A stretch of 64,000 bases of DNA. Origin: Hymenobacter sp. YC55. Its GTDB lineage: Bacteria > Bacteroidota > Bacteroidia > Cytophagales > Hymenobacteraceae. The notes beneath the pieces were generated by a model. That model made no database searches, had not been told where the DNA came from, and saw nothing but the letters and a program-made list of their open reading frames with translations. The translations under genes were made by a program, and so were the position numbers. Each line of letters opens with the position of its first letter. The first letter of the stretch is position 1. The stretch is from positions 248,001 through 312,000 of the forward strand of contig NZ_JARNTX010000003.1 in the NCBI RefSeq assembly GCF_029433095.1, written 5' to 3'. Of the stretch, positions 27,262 to 35,487 are shown one piece after another.

Positions 27262-27718
27262 GGGAAGAAAGCGGAACCCTGTGTCACGCTTAGAACTAAC
27301 GGCCACCAGTAGCGTGTAACGCTAAGCAGTTGTCCAGCAAGCGAGTAGGGTATATTTCAGTTGGTAATCGCGGGGCGTCTGCTTTATGTTTGTATGAAGC
27401 TGTGCGAGCTAGCTTGCGGGCGAGGCGGCAAATCCGGTGCTTTGCCCAGCGTACTCTTCTGAAGTAGGAGGCGCGGAGGGGAGGGGCTCACGGCAGAGTT
27501 TCTCCCCTCGTCTATTCAGCGCTTGCCTTGCTGCTAGGCCGGCGAGTAAGTTAAACGGGTTCGGACTGTCTCCGCCGGCCCGGAAATGTCGCCAAGCTCA
27601 GCTGAGCTTTGCTGTTCACTTTCCCCACCAAGATTTAGGTTGCCTGCTTTAGGTGATTCCGCCGTAGGCTCGGCGGTTGAAGGCGCCTACCCCAGTAACT
27701 CACTTCGTTTTGTCTTAC
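27262..27718. other. Intergenic region, about 460 bp
   Basis: No gene seen; it holds the candidate promoter at 27361-27392 and then a leader of about 320 bases with no recognised RNA element. Confidence 0.4.
27361..27392 (+). promoter_or_regulatory. Candidate promoter of the PHP-domain lipoprotein gene
   Basis: TTG at 27361-27363, a 21-base spacer and a perfect -7 box TATGTTTG (27385-27392). No 11-bp repeats of the Pho type precede the box. Confidence 0.45.
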
Positions 27719-28942
27719 ATGATCAACTTCTCCCGAAACCTAGCGCAGCTAGTCGGCCTCGTGTGCTTTATTGGGCTGTTCGCTATAATGGGCTGCCACC
27801 GCAATTCGGGGATGCAGTCCGCAAGCTCGCGCAAGTTGTCGGCTCCTTCCGGGGACCCGCTGCCAGTAGCTAGCCTAACCCAAGGAGTGTGGCTCAAGGG
27901 GGATTTGCACGTTCATTCCCGGCACAGCAAAGAGTCCAGCAACAATCCCATTGCCAAGATTTTAGCCTTTTCCAGCAAGGTGGGCATGGACTATATCTGC
28001 ATCACCGACCACGACAATCACGTCGATGGCGATGTAGCCCATCATACCTGGGCCGACCCCGAGTTTACATCAGATTCGCTGCTGCTGCTCTACGGCGCGG
28101 AATGGACCACCACGCGTGGGCACGGCAACATCTTCTCGGCCAAGCCCTATGATCATAAGCGCTTGTTTGAGGTGCGGGACCAGCGCGACGTGGTGGTTGG
28201 CGAAGTGAAAAACAAGCTCGGCATTCACCTCTCGGCCAACCACCCGAGCGGCAAAGACCACTTCGGTTACTCGTACGATATGCTGGAGTCGCTGGAAGTC
28301 TGGAATTCGGTGCTCTGGTCCAACAATGCCAACGCCATTATGATTTGGGACGATATGCTTTCCTCGGGCCGTAAGCTAACGGGTAGGGGAGGCAGCGACG
28401 CGCACCACGGCCTGCCAGACACTCCCGAGTTAGCCACCAAAAACAGCCCGCAAGCGAAAGCCAACTACGTAGGCACCCCCACCACCTGGGTGTTCGCCAC
28501 TGCCCGAACCTCCCAAGCCGTAGTCGAGGCTCTTACCAACGGCCGGGTCTCGGTTAGCGCGAATCCGTTTGCCCCGCGCGTAGAATTCTACGCCGATTCA
28601 AACCAGGATGGCACCATGGATATGATGATGGGCGACAATACCAAGGCCGTGGGCAAGCCCGTCACGTTCCGGGTTAAGCTAACCGGAAACACTGTGGCAA
28701 AAGAGCCTTACACGATTAGCGTGGTGAAAAATGGTGGCCTCTTCGGCACCTTCCAAGCCAGCGGCCCAACCCCCACCGCCGAGTTTACGGACACCCCGCC
28801 ATCCACAGGTCGGACCTACTACCGAGTGGTTGTGGAAGGTCCGGCAACCGCTTACCCCCAGGTGCCCGAGTCAGCGGCGCTGAGCGGCAAGATGGTGGGT
28901 TTGTCCAACCCGATTTATTTTAATTTCGACCCCAATTTCTGA
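27719..28942 (+). CDS. CehA/McbA-type PHP-domain metallohydrolase lipoprotein
   Basis: A 407-residue lipoprotein from ATG 27719; the lipobox is AIMGC (Cys about 26). Residues about 55-285 are a PHP fold with its metal motifs: GDLHVHSRHS, ICITDHDNHVDG, LSANHPSGKDH and GRGGSDAHHG. The C-terminal 100 residues are a beta-sandwich (VTFRVKLTGNTVAKEPYTIS). PHP proteins of this type hydrolyse phosphoesters or related esters with two or three metal ions. It is the fourth hydrolase in a row in the island, and has its own candidate promoter and its own terminator. The precise substrate is unknown; CehA itself is a carbaryl esterase, so a non-phosphate ester is also possible. Confidence 0.88.
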   Translation: MINFSRNLAQLVGLVCFIGLFAIMGCHRNSGMQSASSRKLSAPSGDPLPVASLTQGVWLKGDLHVHSRHSKESSNNPIAKILAFSSKVGMDYICITDHDNHVDGDVAHHTWADPEFTSDSLLLLYGAEWTTTRGHGNIFSAKPYDHKRLFEVRDQRDVVVGEVKNKLGIHLSANHPSGKDHFGYSYDMLESLEVWNSVLWSNNANAIMIWDDMLSSGRKLTGRGGSDAHHGLPDTPELATKNSPQAKANYVGTPTTWVFATARTSQAVVEALTNGRVSVSANPFAPRVEFYADSNQDGTMDMMMGDNTKAVGKPVTFRVKLTGNTVAKEPYTISVVKNGGLFGTFQASGPTPTAEFTDTPPSTGRTYYRVVVEGPATAYPQVPESAALSGKMVGLSNPIYFNFDPNF

Positions 28943-28975
28943 GCAAATAACTCAGAGCAACTTGCCTAGCGCCCG

Positions 28976-29011
28976 GCCGTGTTGCCGCGGCGCAACAAAA
29001 CACGGCTTTTT
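28976..29011 (+). terminator. Terminator of the PHP-domain gene
   Basis: A stem of 7 bp (GCCGTGT / ACACGGC), extended inside by TTGC/GCAA pairing with a bulge, followed by five T residues, 33 bp after the stop codon. Confidence 0.75.
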
Positions 29012-29040
29012 CCAGCTGTTTTTCGGGGCTCTCTTACAGC

Positions 29041-29172
29041 TTACCGAAACAAGGAAAGCAGCCACCGCCACGCTTGAAAGGCGCCCCAACCCATGCTCAG
29101 CAATATGAGCGTGGCAATCAGGCGGGCCAGATGTTCTTTTAGGAATTCTCTGTTTTCGTGGAAATACCGCAT
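29041..29172 (-). CDS. Small membrane protein, 43 aa
   Basis: From ATG 29170-29172, MRYFHENREFLKEHLARLIA is a charged amphipathic start followed by one membrane helix (TLILLSMGWGAFQAWRWLLS) and a basic end. An AAAGGA sequence about 13 bases upstream may act as ribosome binding site. It is convergent with the PHP gene. Function unknown. Confidence 0.45.
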   Translation of the reverse strand: MRYFHENREFLKEHLARLIATLILLSMGWGAFQAWRWLLSLFR

Positions 29173-29730
29173 TTCACTTATTCCTTTCAGACCAGGCGTT
29201 GGTTGGACTTTCCACTTTTGCTTAACTGGCCTTAACAAGATAAGGCTCTTCGAAGAATTGGCCTAGTACTGCTTATTATCAATTGTTTACCTTGTCGAAG
29301 CCCGGTGTTAGACTGAGTTGTGTTAACGAGTGCGACAGGCAAATTTGCGCTTTAGGGTGCTCTTTGGTTTCTCGCTAGGTAACCGCATTTTCTTACCATC
29401 CTGCGCAGGAGGTACAATAGAACGTTTAGTATAGTATGCGCCGGTTTAGCGCAACATACTAAGTGTAGGCGGTCGTCACCGGAGCGCACTCAACCCGCCT
29501 TGCCGCATGTGGTGGCGGAAAGTACAACAAGGTAATTATTCTGATTCTTGCCTCTCCCAAACCCTGTTCTGGGTCCAGTGGCAGTAAAGCTTGGGTGGAA
29601 GAAGTAAGCGGCAAAGGCCTTGCCCCTGAATAACGTGTTGAAAGCAAACAAGTTGATTCGGTAATATGGCTATAACAATGCGGTAATACGCGTTGGCTAC
29701 CTTCGCAGAGCTTAGCTTAATAGTCATACT
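29173..29730. other. Intergenic region, about 560 bp
   Basis: Divergent region between a small membrane protein gene and PhoD. It contains the strongest Pho-box-like promoter (29660-29705); no gene or RNA recognised in the rest. Confidence 0.45.
29660..29705 (+). promoter_or_regulatory. Pho-box-like promoter of phoD
   Basis: GGTAATA at 29660, TATAACA at 29671 and GGTAATA at 29682, exactly 11 bases apart; nine bases later TACCTTCG (29698-29705) as -7 box; the ATG follows 25 bases after the box. The repeats replace a -33 element, as expected at an activator-dependent promoter. Confidence 0.7.
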
Positions 29731-31464
29731 ATGGCGTTGAAAAATACTAAAAATCTCAGTCGGCGGTCGTTTCTCAAAAACACCGCGTTGGTTTCCGGGG
29801 GAGTTACCTTGCTGCCCACCTTGCTGGTCAGCTGCGAGGATGATAGTGATGCCCCTGGTTTTCCGGTGCCATTTGGCTTTCTGGAAGGAGTAGCCAGCTT
29901 TGATCCGACGCAAACCAGTGTGCTGCTCTGGACCCGTTATGTACCCATAAGCCGCGAGATAGGCGCGGCGTCTCTGCAGTGGGAACTCGCCGATAACAAC
30001 CGCTTTGCGCCCGTGCTGCAAAGCGGCACAGTCACCCCAACGGCTGAGCGCGACTATACCGTCGCCGTGGACGTGGCAGGCTTGACGCCCAACAAAAAAT
30101 ACTACTACCGTTTTTCCAATACCCTAACCAAGGCCAAGTCGGTGGTAGGCGAAACGCGCACGCTGCCCGCGGCGGGTCAGGTCGGCAGCGTGAAGCTGGC
30201 CGTCGTGTCGTGCGCCAACTACCAAGCCGGCCTTTTCAACGTGTACGGCGCGGTGGCCGAATCCGAGGCCGACGTGGTAGTGCATCTCGGCGACTATATC
30301 TACGAGTATGGCGCGGGACAGTACGGCACCAACCCTACTACGCTGGCCTTGAACCGGCTTCACATGCCAGCCACCGAAGTTTTGAGCCTCAGTGATTACC
30401 GCACCCGCTACCAGCAGTACCGCCGCGACAAGCAGCTGCAGAAAGCCCACCAGCTCAAGCCCTTTATTTGCGTCTGGGACGACCACGAACTAGCCAACGA
30501 TGCCTATGTGGACGGGGCCGAAAACCACCAGCCCAACGAAGGCAGCTTTGTTCAGCGCCGACAAATTGCCCAGCAAGTCTGGCACGAATACCTGCCAGCG
30601 CGCGTGGCCAGCCGGGAAAAGATTTACCGCAACTTCGACCTGGGTGGGTTCGCCAATTTGCTTATGCTCGACACGCGCATGGTCGGCCGCGACAAGCAGC
30701 TAGCTTACGCCGACTACTTCAGCGAAAACGGCACGTTCAACCAAGCGGCCTTCGGGGCGGCCTGGCTGAACCCGAACCGCACTATACTAGGCGCCGAGCA
30801 GCGCGAGTGGCTCACCTCCCAGTTAACCAGCAGTTCCGCCAAATGGCAAGTGCTTGGTTCGCAAGTGCTCATGGGCAAAATGTACGTGCCCGCCGAACTG
30901 CTCGTGTTGATTGCCCAGCTGGCTTCGACGGGGGCCACGCCCGAAATACTGGCGCAGTACACGGCCCTGACCACGCAGTTGGTGGGCATCAAGCTCCGGC
31001 TTCAGCAGGGTGATCCGACCGTGACGGCGGCCGAGCGCGCCCGCGTCGAAACGGTACTGCCCTACAACCTGGATGCCTGGGACGGCTATCCAGCCGAGCG
31101 CGAAAAGATCTTCGCGGCGGTCGGCAGCAAGAAACTGATTTCCTTGGCCGGTGACACCCACAATGCCTGGTACAACGACTTGACCACGGCCAGCGGCCGC
31201 AAAATTGGCGCTGAATTCGCCTGTTCTTCGGTTTCTTCACCGGGCTTCGAGAGCCTTTTTGGCGGCAATGCGGCCGCCCTACAAGGTTTCACACAGTCCA
31301 CCCAGCTACTAATCGATGATCTGCTTTACCTCGACGCCTCCGAGCGCGGATATGTGCTAGCCGAATTCGGCGCTACCAACGCTACCTCGCAGTGGCGCTA
31401 CGTGGCAAGCCTTTCCACTCCCACCACGGCCACCACAACCAACAAGACGGTAACCGAGTCGTAA
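29731..31464 (+). CDS. phoD: Alkaline phosphatase D family protein (Tat-exported)
   Basis: A 577-residue PhoD phosphodiesterase/phosphatase. The N-terminus has a twin-arginine signal (LSRRSFLKNTALVSGG) ending near a Cys (LLVSC) that may be lipidated. A beta-sandwich domain (about 50-155) precedes the metallophosphatase core with its signatures KLAVVSCANYQ (metal Cys region), VVHLGDYIYEYG, FICVWDDHELAND and SLAGDTHNAWY. Such enzymes use calcium and iron and are folded before export. It is transcribed alone from a promoter with three exact 11-bp repeats and ends at a strong hairpin. It closes the phosphorus island on the right. Confidence 0.95.
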   Translation: MALKNTKNLSRRSFLKNTALVSGGVTLLPTLLVSCEDDSDAPGFPVPFGFLEGVASFDPTQTSVLLWTRYVPISREIGAASLQWELADNNRFAPVLQSGTVTPTAERDYTVAVDVAGLTPNKKYYYRFSNTLTKAKSVVGETRTLPAAGQVGSVKLAVVSCANYQAGLFNVYGAVAESEADVVVHLGDYIYEYGAGQYGTNPTTLALNRLHMPATEVLSLSDYRTRYQQYRRDKQLQKAHQLKPFICVWDDHELANDAYVDGAENHQPNEGSFVQRRQIAQQVWHEYLPARVASREKIYRNFDLGGFANLLMLDTRMVGRDKQLAYADYFSENGTFNQAAFGAAWLNPNRTILGAEQREWLTSQLTSSSAKWQVLGSQVLMGKMYVPAELLVLIAQLASTGATPEILAQYTALTTQLVGIKLRLQQGDPTVTAAERARVETVLPYNLDAWDGYPAEREKIFAAVGSKKLISLAGDTHNAWYNDLTTASGRKIGAEFACSSVSSPGFESLFGGNAAALQGFTQSTQLLIDDLLYLDASERGYVLAEFGATNATSQWRYVASLSTPTTATTTNKTVTES

Positions 31465-31514
31465 GAAAGTTTAGCTGAGGTACCGCTTGCCTGGTATTTT
31501 GGTATCTGGGAGGC

Positions 31515-31568
31515 GGCATAAAGCGAATCGGCAGCACACTGAGGTGTACTGCCGATTCGCTTTATGCC
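31515..31568. terminator. Long hairpin after phoD
   Basis: A 20-bp perfect stem (31515-31534 and 31549-31568), a C-A mismatch, then a 4-bp inner stem and loop TGAG; 50 bp after the phoD stop. Confidence 0.7.
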
Positions 31569-31646
31569 AGGGTCTAGTGCTTAGAGTCACGCACTCGAAT
31601 TTCTTGCTAGGCCGCGTAGCGTAGTGCAGGGCAAAGAATTTTCGTG

Positions 31647-32504
31647 TTAGCAGCTGACTCTCTGCTCCGCATTCTGTGACGGCTGCGCGTGGCCTTTAGA
31701 GGCCAATAAGTGCGCGGGAGAGTACCCGAATTGCTTTTTGAAGGCGTAAGAAAAATGCGAGAGGTTTTCAAAGCCGGTTTCGTAGCACACGTCGGTTGGC
31801 TTTCTGCGCTGCTCCGATAAGTGGTAATGCGCTAATTCCAGCCGCTTGTGCGTAAGCCAGCGCTGCGGGGTGGTGTTGAATGCCTTTTTAAAGTCTCGTT
31901 TAAACGTAGTTAGGCTGCGGCCCGTCAGCTGGCTAAAGGTTTCAGCGGGCATGTTGAACATGTAGTTTTTTTCCATGAAGCTGATGAGATCAACTTTATG
32001 GGGATCATCGAAATTGGCCAACAGATCGTCCAAATCCGGCTCGATGGTGCGCAAAATGCTAATGGCCTCCGTGATTTTCAGGGCGGCTAATTCCGGGGGA
32101 AAAGGCCCTTCCACGGCGAAGTAGGGCACCAAGGAAGCCAAGCAACTCTCCAGGAGCGGATGCCGACGAAAACTGCGAATCTTCGGGGCGGCCGGCCCTA
32201 GCGCTTGCACCGCCAGCCGACTGTAATAAGTGCGGAGCATGTCGGTGGTCAGCGTCATAACCACGGTTTTGTGCGGCAAACCGTCTTTGGGGTAATTGAG
32301 GATGGTAGCCGGCTGGTTGCGGGGAATCAGAAAGATGTCGCCGGTTTGGAAGTAGTGCACGCCTTCGGCCTGCACAATTTTGGTTTGCCCGGAAATAAAC
32401 CAGATCAGCATGTGGTGGTCGAAAACCACGTCTGATTTAAAGAAGTGGTCTTCGTAGCAAGACAGCTTGATTTCCGGGGTCAGGTAGGTTGATACGTGTT
32501 CCAT
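31647..32504 (-). CDS. AraC-family transcriptional regulator
   Basis: A 285-residue regulator. Residues 1-130 are a cupin-like sensor (HMLIWFISGQTKIVQAEGVH), and the last 100 carry the AraC DNA-binding domain (TFSQLTGRSLTTFKRDFKKA; TDVCYETGFENLSHFSYAFK; KQFGYSPAHLLA). It precedes an SDR gene transcribed the same way 198 bp to its right, the arrangement often seen for AraC-controlled oxidoreductases. It probably regulates that SDR. Ligand unknown. Confidence 0.93.
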   Translation of the reverse strand: MEHVSTYLTPEIKLSCYEDHFFKSDVVFDHHMLIWFISGQTKIVQAEGVHYFQTGDIFLIPRNQPATILNYPKDGLPHKTVVMTLTTDMLRTYYSRLAVQALGPAAPKIRSFRRHPLLESCLASLVPYFAVEGPFPPELAALKITEAISILRTIEPDLDDLLANFDDPHKVDLISFMEKNYMFNMPAETFSQLTGRSLTTFKRDFKKAFNTTPQRWLTHKRLELAHYHLSEQRRKPTDVCYETGFENLSHFSYAFKKQFGYSPAHLLASKGHAQPSQNAEQRVSC

Positions 32505-32702
32505 ATAACTCGTGCCATCAGAGTTGGAAGTTAACTGCTCATAGCCGCAGCCTGTAACTACACTTCACGGGTGCGCAGTTCGGAAGGGGCTGATGGCCGC
32601 AGACATAACCCGCCTTGGCCAATATAATCTTTCTGTTACTTGAGCGTCCCAGCCAGCAGCTAAAGCCCAGTGCTATTGGCGCCCGAGGGTGTAGGGCTAG
32701 CC

Positions 32703-33722
32703 TTAGTTGGCGGGGAAAGTGATGCCGGTGAGTTGCTCGCTCAGGATCCACAACCGCTCGGCGCTGGTCTGGTCCAAGGAATAAGGCTGCACGCCTCGGG
32801 CCGTAGACGGGTCGTCGTGGCGGTGTTCGATTTGCCCTTCGTCCAGTTCGGCCACGTCGGCATCTTCGCAATACACGCCGCCCATGGTGTCGAGTAGGGG
32901 GCTGGTTGCACACCACACCGTGGTTGCCGCGCCCTGGGGAACGGTCTTTAGCTTGGCGGCCACCTCGGGCAGCACATTACCTTGCGCATCACAAAATCCC
33001 ATTTGCTGAAACAACTCGAGGGGTGCTTCGCGCCCAAGCTCGGTGCCGTTGATGGAGCCCGGGTGAACGGCGTAAGCCCGGACGCCCACGGCCTGACCCC
33101 GCTGGTCTAGCGCCACGGTAAACAAGTTGCTGGCGGTTTTGGATTGGCCGTAGCCTTCGAGCGTGTGGTATTCGCGCTGCTCGAAATTAGGGTCTTCGAA
33201 GTTGAACGGCGCCATCTGGTGTCCAAACGAAGACACGTTGACGACCCGGGCGCCCTGGGCTTGTTTGAGGGCTGGCCACAGGCGAGCCACCAACTGAAAC
33301 TGCCCCAAATAATTAGTCGCCAGCTGCGACTCGATGCCCCGGTGGTCGCGGCGCAACGGCACCCACATAATACCGGCGTTGTTGATGAGCAGATGCAGGG
33401 GCCGGCCCGAAGCCAAAAACCTTTCGGCAAACGCATCAATGGATGCGGGGTCGATTAGGTCCATCGTTTCCAGCTCCACATTGGCAATGCCTTGCAGATT
33501 GTGTTTGGCTTTTTCCACGTCGCGGGCCGGAACTATGACATGGGCGCCGGCCGCCGCTAGCACCCGGGTGGTTTCCAACCCGATGCCTGCGTTGCCCCCG
33601 GTTACAATGGCAATTTTGCCAGTCAAGTTGATGCCCTTGATGACGTCGGTGGCAGTGGTGGTGGCATCAAAACCCGAGCGCAGGGCTTTTTGCAGGGCTC
33701 CTTGAAAATTAGCTTGTCTCAC
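32703..33722 (-). CDS. SDR family oxidoreductase
   Basis: A 339-residue classical short-chain dehydrogenase starting at GTG 33720-33722 (no ATG fits). It has the cofactor motif VTGGNAGIGLETTRVL, the NNAG motif (LLINNAGIMWVPLRR), the catalytic Ser in VVNVSSFGHQMAPF and YGQSK for Tyr-x-x-x-Lys. It has an extra C-terminal segment around VWCATSPLLDTMGGVYCEDA, which resembles the retinol dehydrogenase-like group. It is a close paralogue of the SDR at 35488-36501, sharing nearly the same motifs and length. Substrate unknown. Confidence 0.93.
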   Translation of the reverse strand: MRQANFQGALQKALRSGFDATTTATDVIKGINLTGKIAIVTGGNAGIGLETTRVLAAAGAHVIVPARDVEKAKHNLQGIANVELETMDLIDPASIDAFAERFLASGRPLHLLINNAGIMWVPLRRDHRGIESQLATNYLGQFQLVARLWPALKQAQGARVVNVSSFGHQMAPFNFEDPNFEQREYHTLEGYGQSKTASNLFTVALDQRGQAVGVRAYAVHPGSINGTELGREAPLELFQQMGFCDAQGNVLPEVAAKLKTVPQGAATTVWCATSPLLDTMGGVYCEDADVAELDEGQIEHRHDDPSTARGVQPYSLDQTSAERLWILSEQLTGITFPAN

Positions 33723-34125
33723 GGCTAAGAAATTAGTGGTTGGCGTTGAGACAAAGGTCGAGGGCCTGTCGACGGCGGGCTTTGTTTAGAAGACCTATTT
33801 TGTTTGTTTAAAAGACCACTTCAAGCAGCAACAAGCAGATGTGAAATTTCTTAGCTGCAACCCCGTAGCTGCGTCAAAGCGGATTTACAGACGGCAATAC
33901 AACGCGCCGCAAACCAAACCAGGTTTCTAGCTTTGGTCTACAGCCGGGTGTAGAAAGTGCTTCGATATGCGTCGCCAACAGGGATGATGATGGGGGCACC
34001 TGGCGCTGTCCGAATAAAAATTCGGCTGCGCTCCACGGTATGCACGTGCGCCAGGGCCACCGGGCAGTAAGCACGTTCCTTTACCTACGGGCTACTGCCC
34101 GGTTGCGTGGCATGGACTGCTCGAC
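33723..34125. other. Intergenic region, about 400 bp
   Basis: No gene, hairpin or clear promoter recognised between the SDR start and the HxlR stop. Confidence 0.4.
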
Positions 34126-34479
34126 CTACTGCTTGAATATTTTTTGGTGGTGGGCAATGCCCCACTCCGTCAAGTTCTGGATTATGGTCTGCAGCGTCAG
34201 GCCGTGCTCGGTTAGTTCGTACTGCACCGTAATGGGCTGCGTGCTCAAAACGGTGCGCCGCACGAGTTGATTGATTTCTAGCTCTTTAAGTTCCTTGCTG
34301 AGCATCTTGTTGGAGATGCCCGAGACGTCGGCGAGAATGTCGGAGAAGCGGCGCTGGTTGTAGTAGCACAGCGAGGAGATGATAGAAATCTTCCATTTAC
34401 CGCTGAGCACGTCCATCGAGTCCTGGACGGCGCGCATTTCCTTTCGGTGTTGGTCATTGAGGCGAGGGGGGCAGGACAT
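34126..34479 (-). CDS. HxlR-family winged-helix regulator
   Basis: A 117-residue transcriptional regulator with the HxlR layout: Cys near the start (MSCPPRLNDQ), then the winged helix (DVLSGKWKISIISSLCYYNQ; FSDILADVSGISNKMLSKEL; ITVQYELTEHGLTLQTIIQN). The family often senses electrophiles or redox stress. It is divergent from an SDR at 34586 and shares a 106-bp promoter region with it, so it most likely controls that SDR and its own synthesis. Confidence 0.94.
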   Translation of the reverse strand: MSCPPRLNDQHRKEMRAVQDSMDVLSGKWKISIISSLCYYNQRRFSDILADVSGISNKMLSKELKELEINQLVRRTVLSTQPITVQYELTEHGLTLQTIIQNLTEWGIAHHQKIFKQ

Positions 34480-34525
34480 AAGGGGCGAGGTTACCTGGAG
34501 GTTACTGTTACTTTTGGATACAAAG

Positions 34526-34557
34526 TTGCGAAAAGAAACAATGCGCTTCTACCTTTG
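34526..34557 (+). promoter_or_regulatory. Promoter of the SDR gene at 34586
   Basis: TTG at 34526-34528, 21-base spacer and perfect -7 box TACCTTTG at 34550-34557, 28 bases before the ATG. No 11-bp repeats precede it, which makes it a useful negative control for the Pho pattern. Confidence 0.5.
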
Positions 34558-34585
34558 GCGCTCTGAATTTCAACTAACTGAGAAC

Positions 34586-35356
34586 ATGAGCAAGCTTAAA
34601 AACAAAGTCGCCGTGGTAACGGGCGGCAATAGTGGCATCGGCTTCGGCATTGCCGAAGCGCTCCAACACGAAGGGGCCGTCGGCACCATCACCGGTAGAA
34701 ACCCGGCAACCCTCGACCAAGCCGTTCAGCAGCTTGGCCCCAACTTTATCGGCCTCCAAGCCGACGTAACCAAGATGGAAGACTTGGAACGGGTTTTCAA
34801 AGACACTTTCGAGCGGTTCGGCCAGATTGATACGGTGGTGGTGAATGCGGGCGGTATCGTCGACGGCAGCCCCATGGCCGCCATCGACGATGTTACGGAA
34901 GACAACTACGACGGGTACATGGACTTGAATTTGAAGAGTTCCTACTTCACCGTTCAAAAAGCCTTGCCTTACCTAAGCGAGGGAGCTTCCATCATCCTTA
35001 TTGGTTCGAGCGCCGCCCACCGGGCCGCACCAGGCATGACAATCTACGCCGCGGCCAAAGCGGCAGTTATTTCGTTGGCCAAAGGCTTATCGCTGGATTT
35101 GCTGGAGCGTAAAATCAGAGTCAACACCTTGTCGCCCGGCTCCATTGATACCCCGGTATTCGGTAAGATAGTGCCGCAGGAGCAGCTAGAACAAGTTAAG
35201 CAGGTCTGGAAAGACATCATTCCCGTGGGCCGGATGGGACTACCCTCCGAAATGGGAAAAGCAGCGGTTTTCCTGGCCTCGGACGACTCCTCGTTTGTTG
35301 TCGGAACGGAAATTCTGGCCGACGGCGGAATGACCAACATCAGCTTAATGAAATAA
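34586..35356 (+). CDS. SDR family oxidoreductase
   Basis: A 256-residue classical SDR from ATG 34586 (MSKLKNKVAVVTGGNSGIGF). Cofactor motif TGGNSGIG, NAG (VVVNAGGIVDG), catalytic Ser in ILIGSSAAH and Tyr/Lys in YAAAKAAV; the end has the usual GTEILADGGMTNI. It resembles 3-oxoacyl reductase-like or glucose dehydrogenase-like SDRs. It diverges from the HxlR regulator. The frame is open further upstream, but the ATG here follows the -7 box and gives the family's normal length. Confidence 0.95.
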   Translation: MSKLKNKVAVVTGGNSGIGFGIAEALQHEGAVGTITGRNPATLDQAVQQLGPNFIGLQADVTKMEDLERVFKDTFERFGQIDTVVVNAGGIVDGSPMAAIDDVTEDNYDGYMDLNLKSSYFTVQKALPYLSEGASIILIGSSAAHRAAPGMTIYAAAKAAVISLAKGLSLDLLERKIRVNTLSPGSIDTPVFGKIVPQEQLEQVKQVWKDIIPVGRMGLPSEMGKAAVFLASDDSSFVVGTEILADGGMTNISLMK

Positions 35357-35487
35357 GCGCAACCAACCGGGAGAAGTAGGTATGCGCGCTACCTGCTCTT
35401 TACCGGCTGAGGCAAGTCTTTCATCTGGTAACTGAATTTTTAGATACAGGAGCCAGGGTTTTTGTGGCAACTTTTTCGCATAAAATA

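Noticed and set aside
27262..27718. Candidate Pho-box units ACTAACG (27295) and TGTAACG (27315) before the PHP gene
   Set aside because: They are 20 bases apart, not 22, and not placed before the -7 box; so not counted as part of the regulon.
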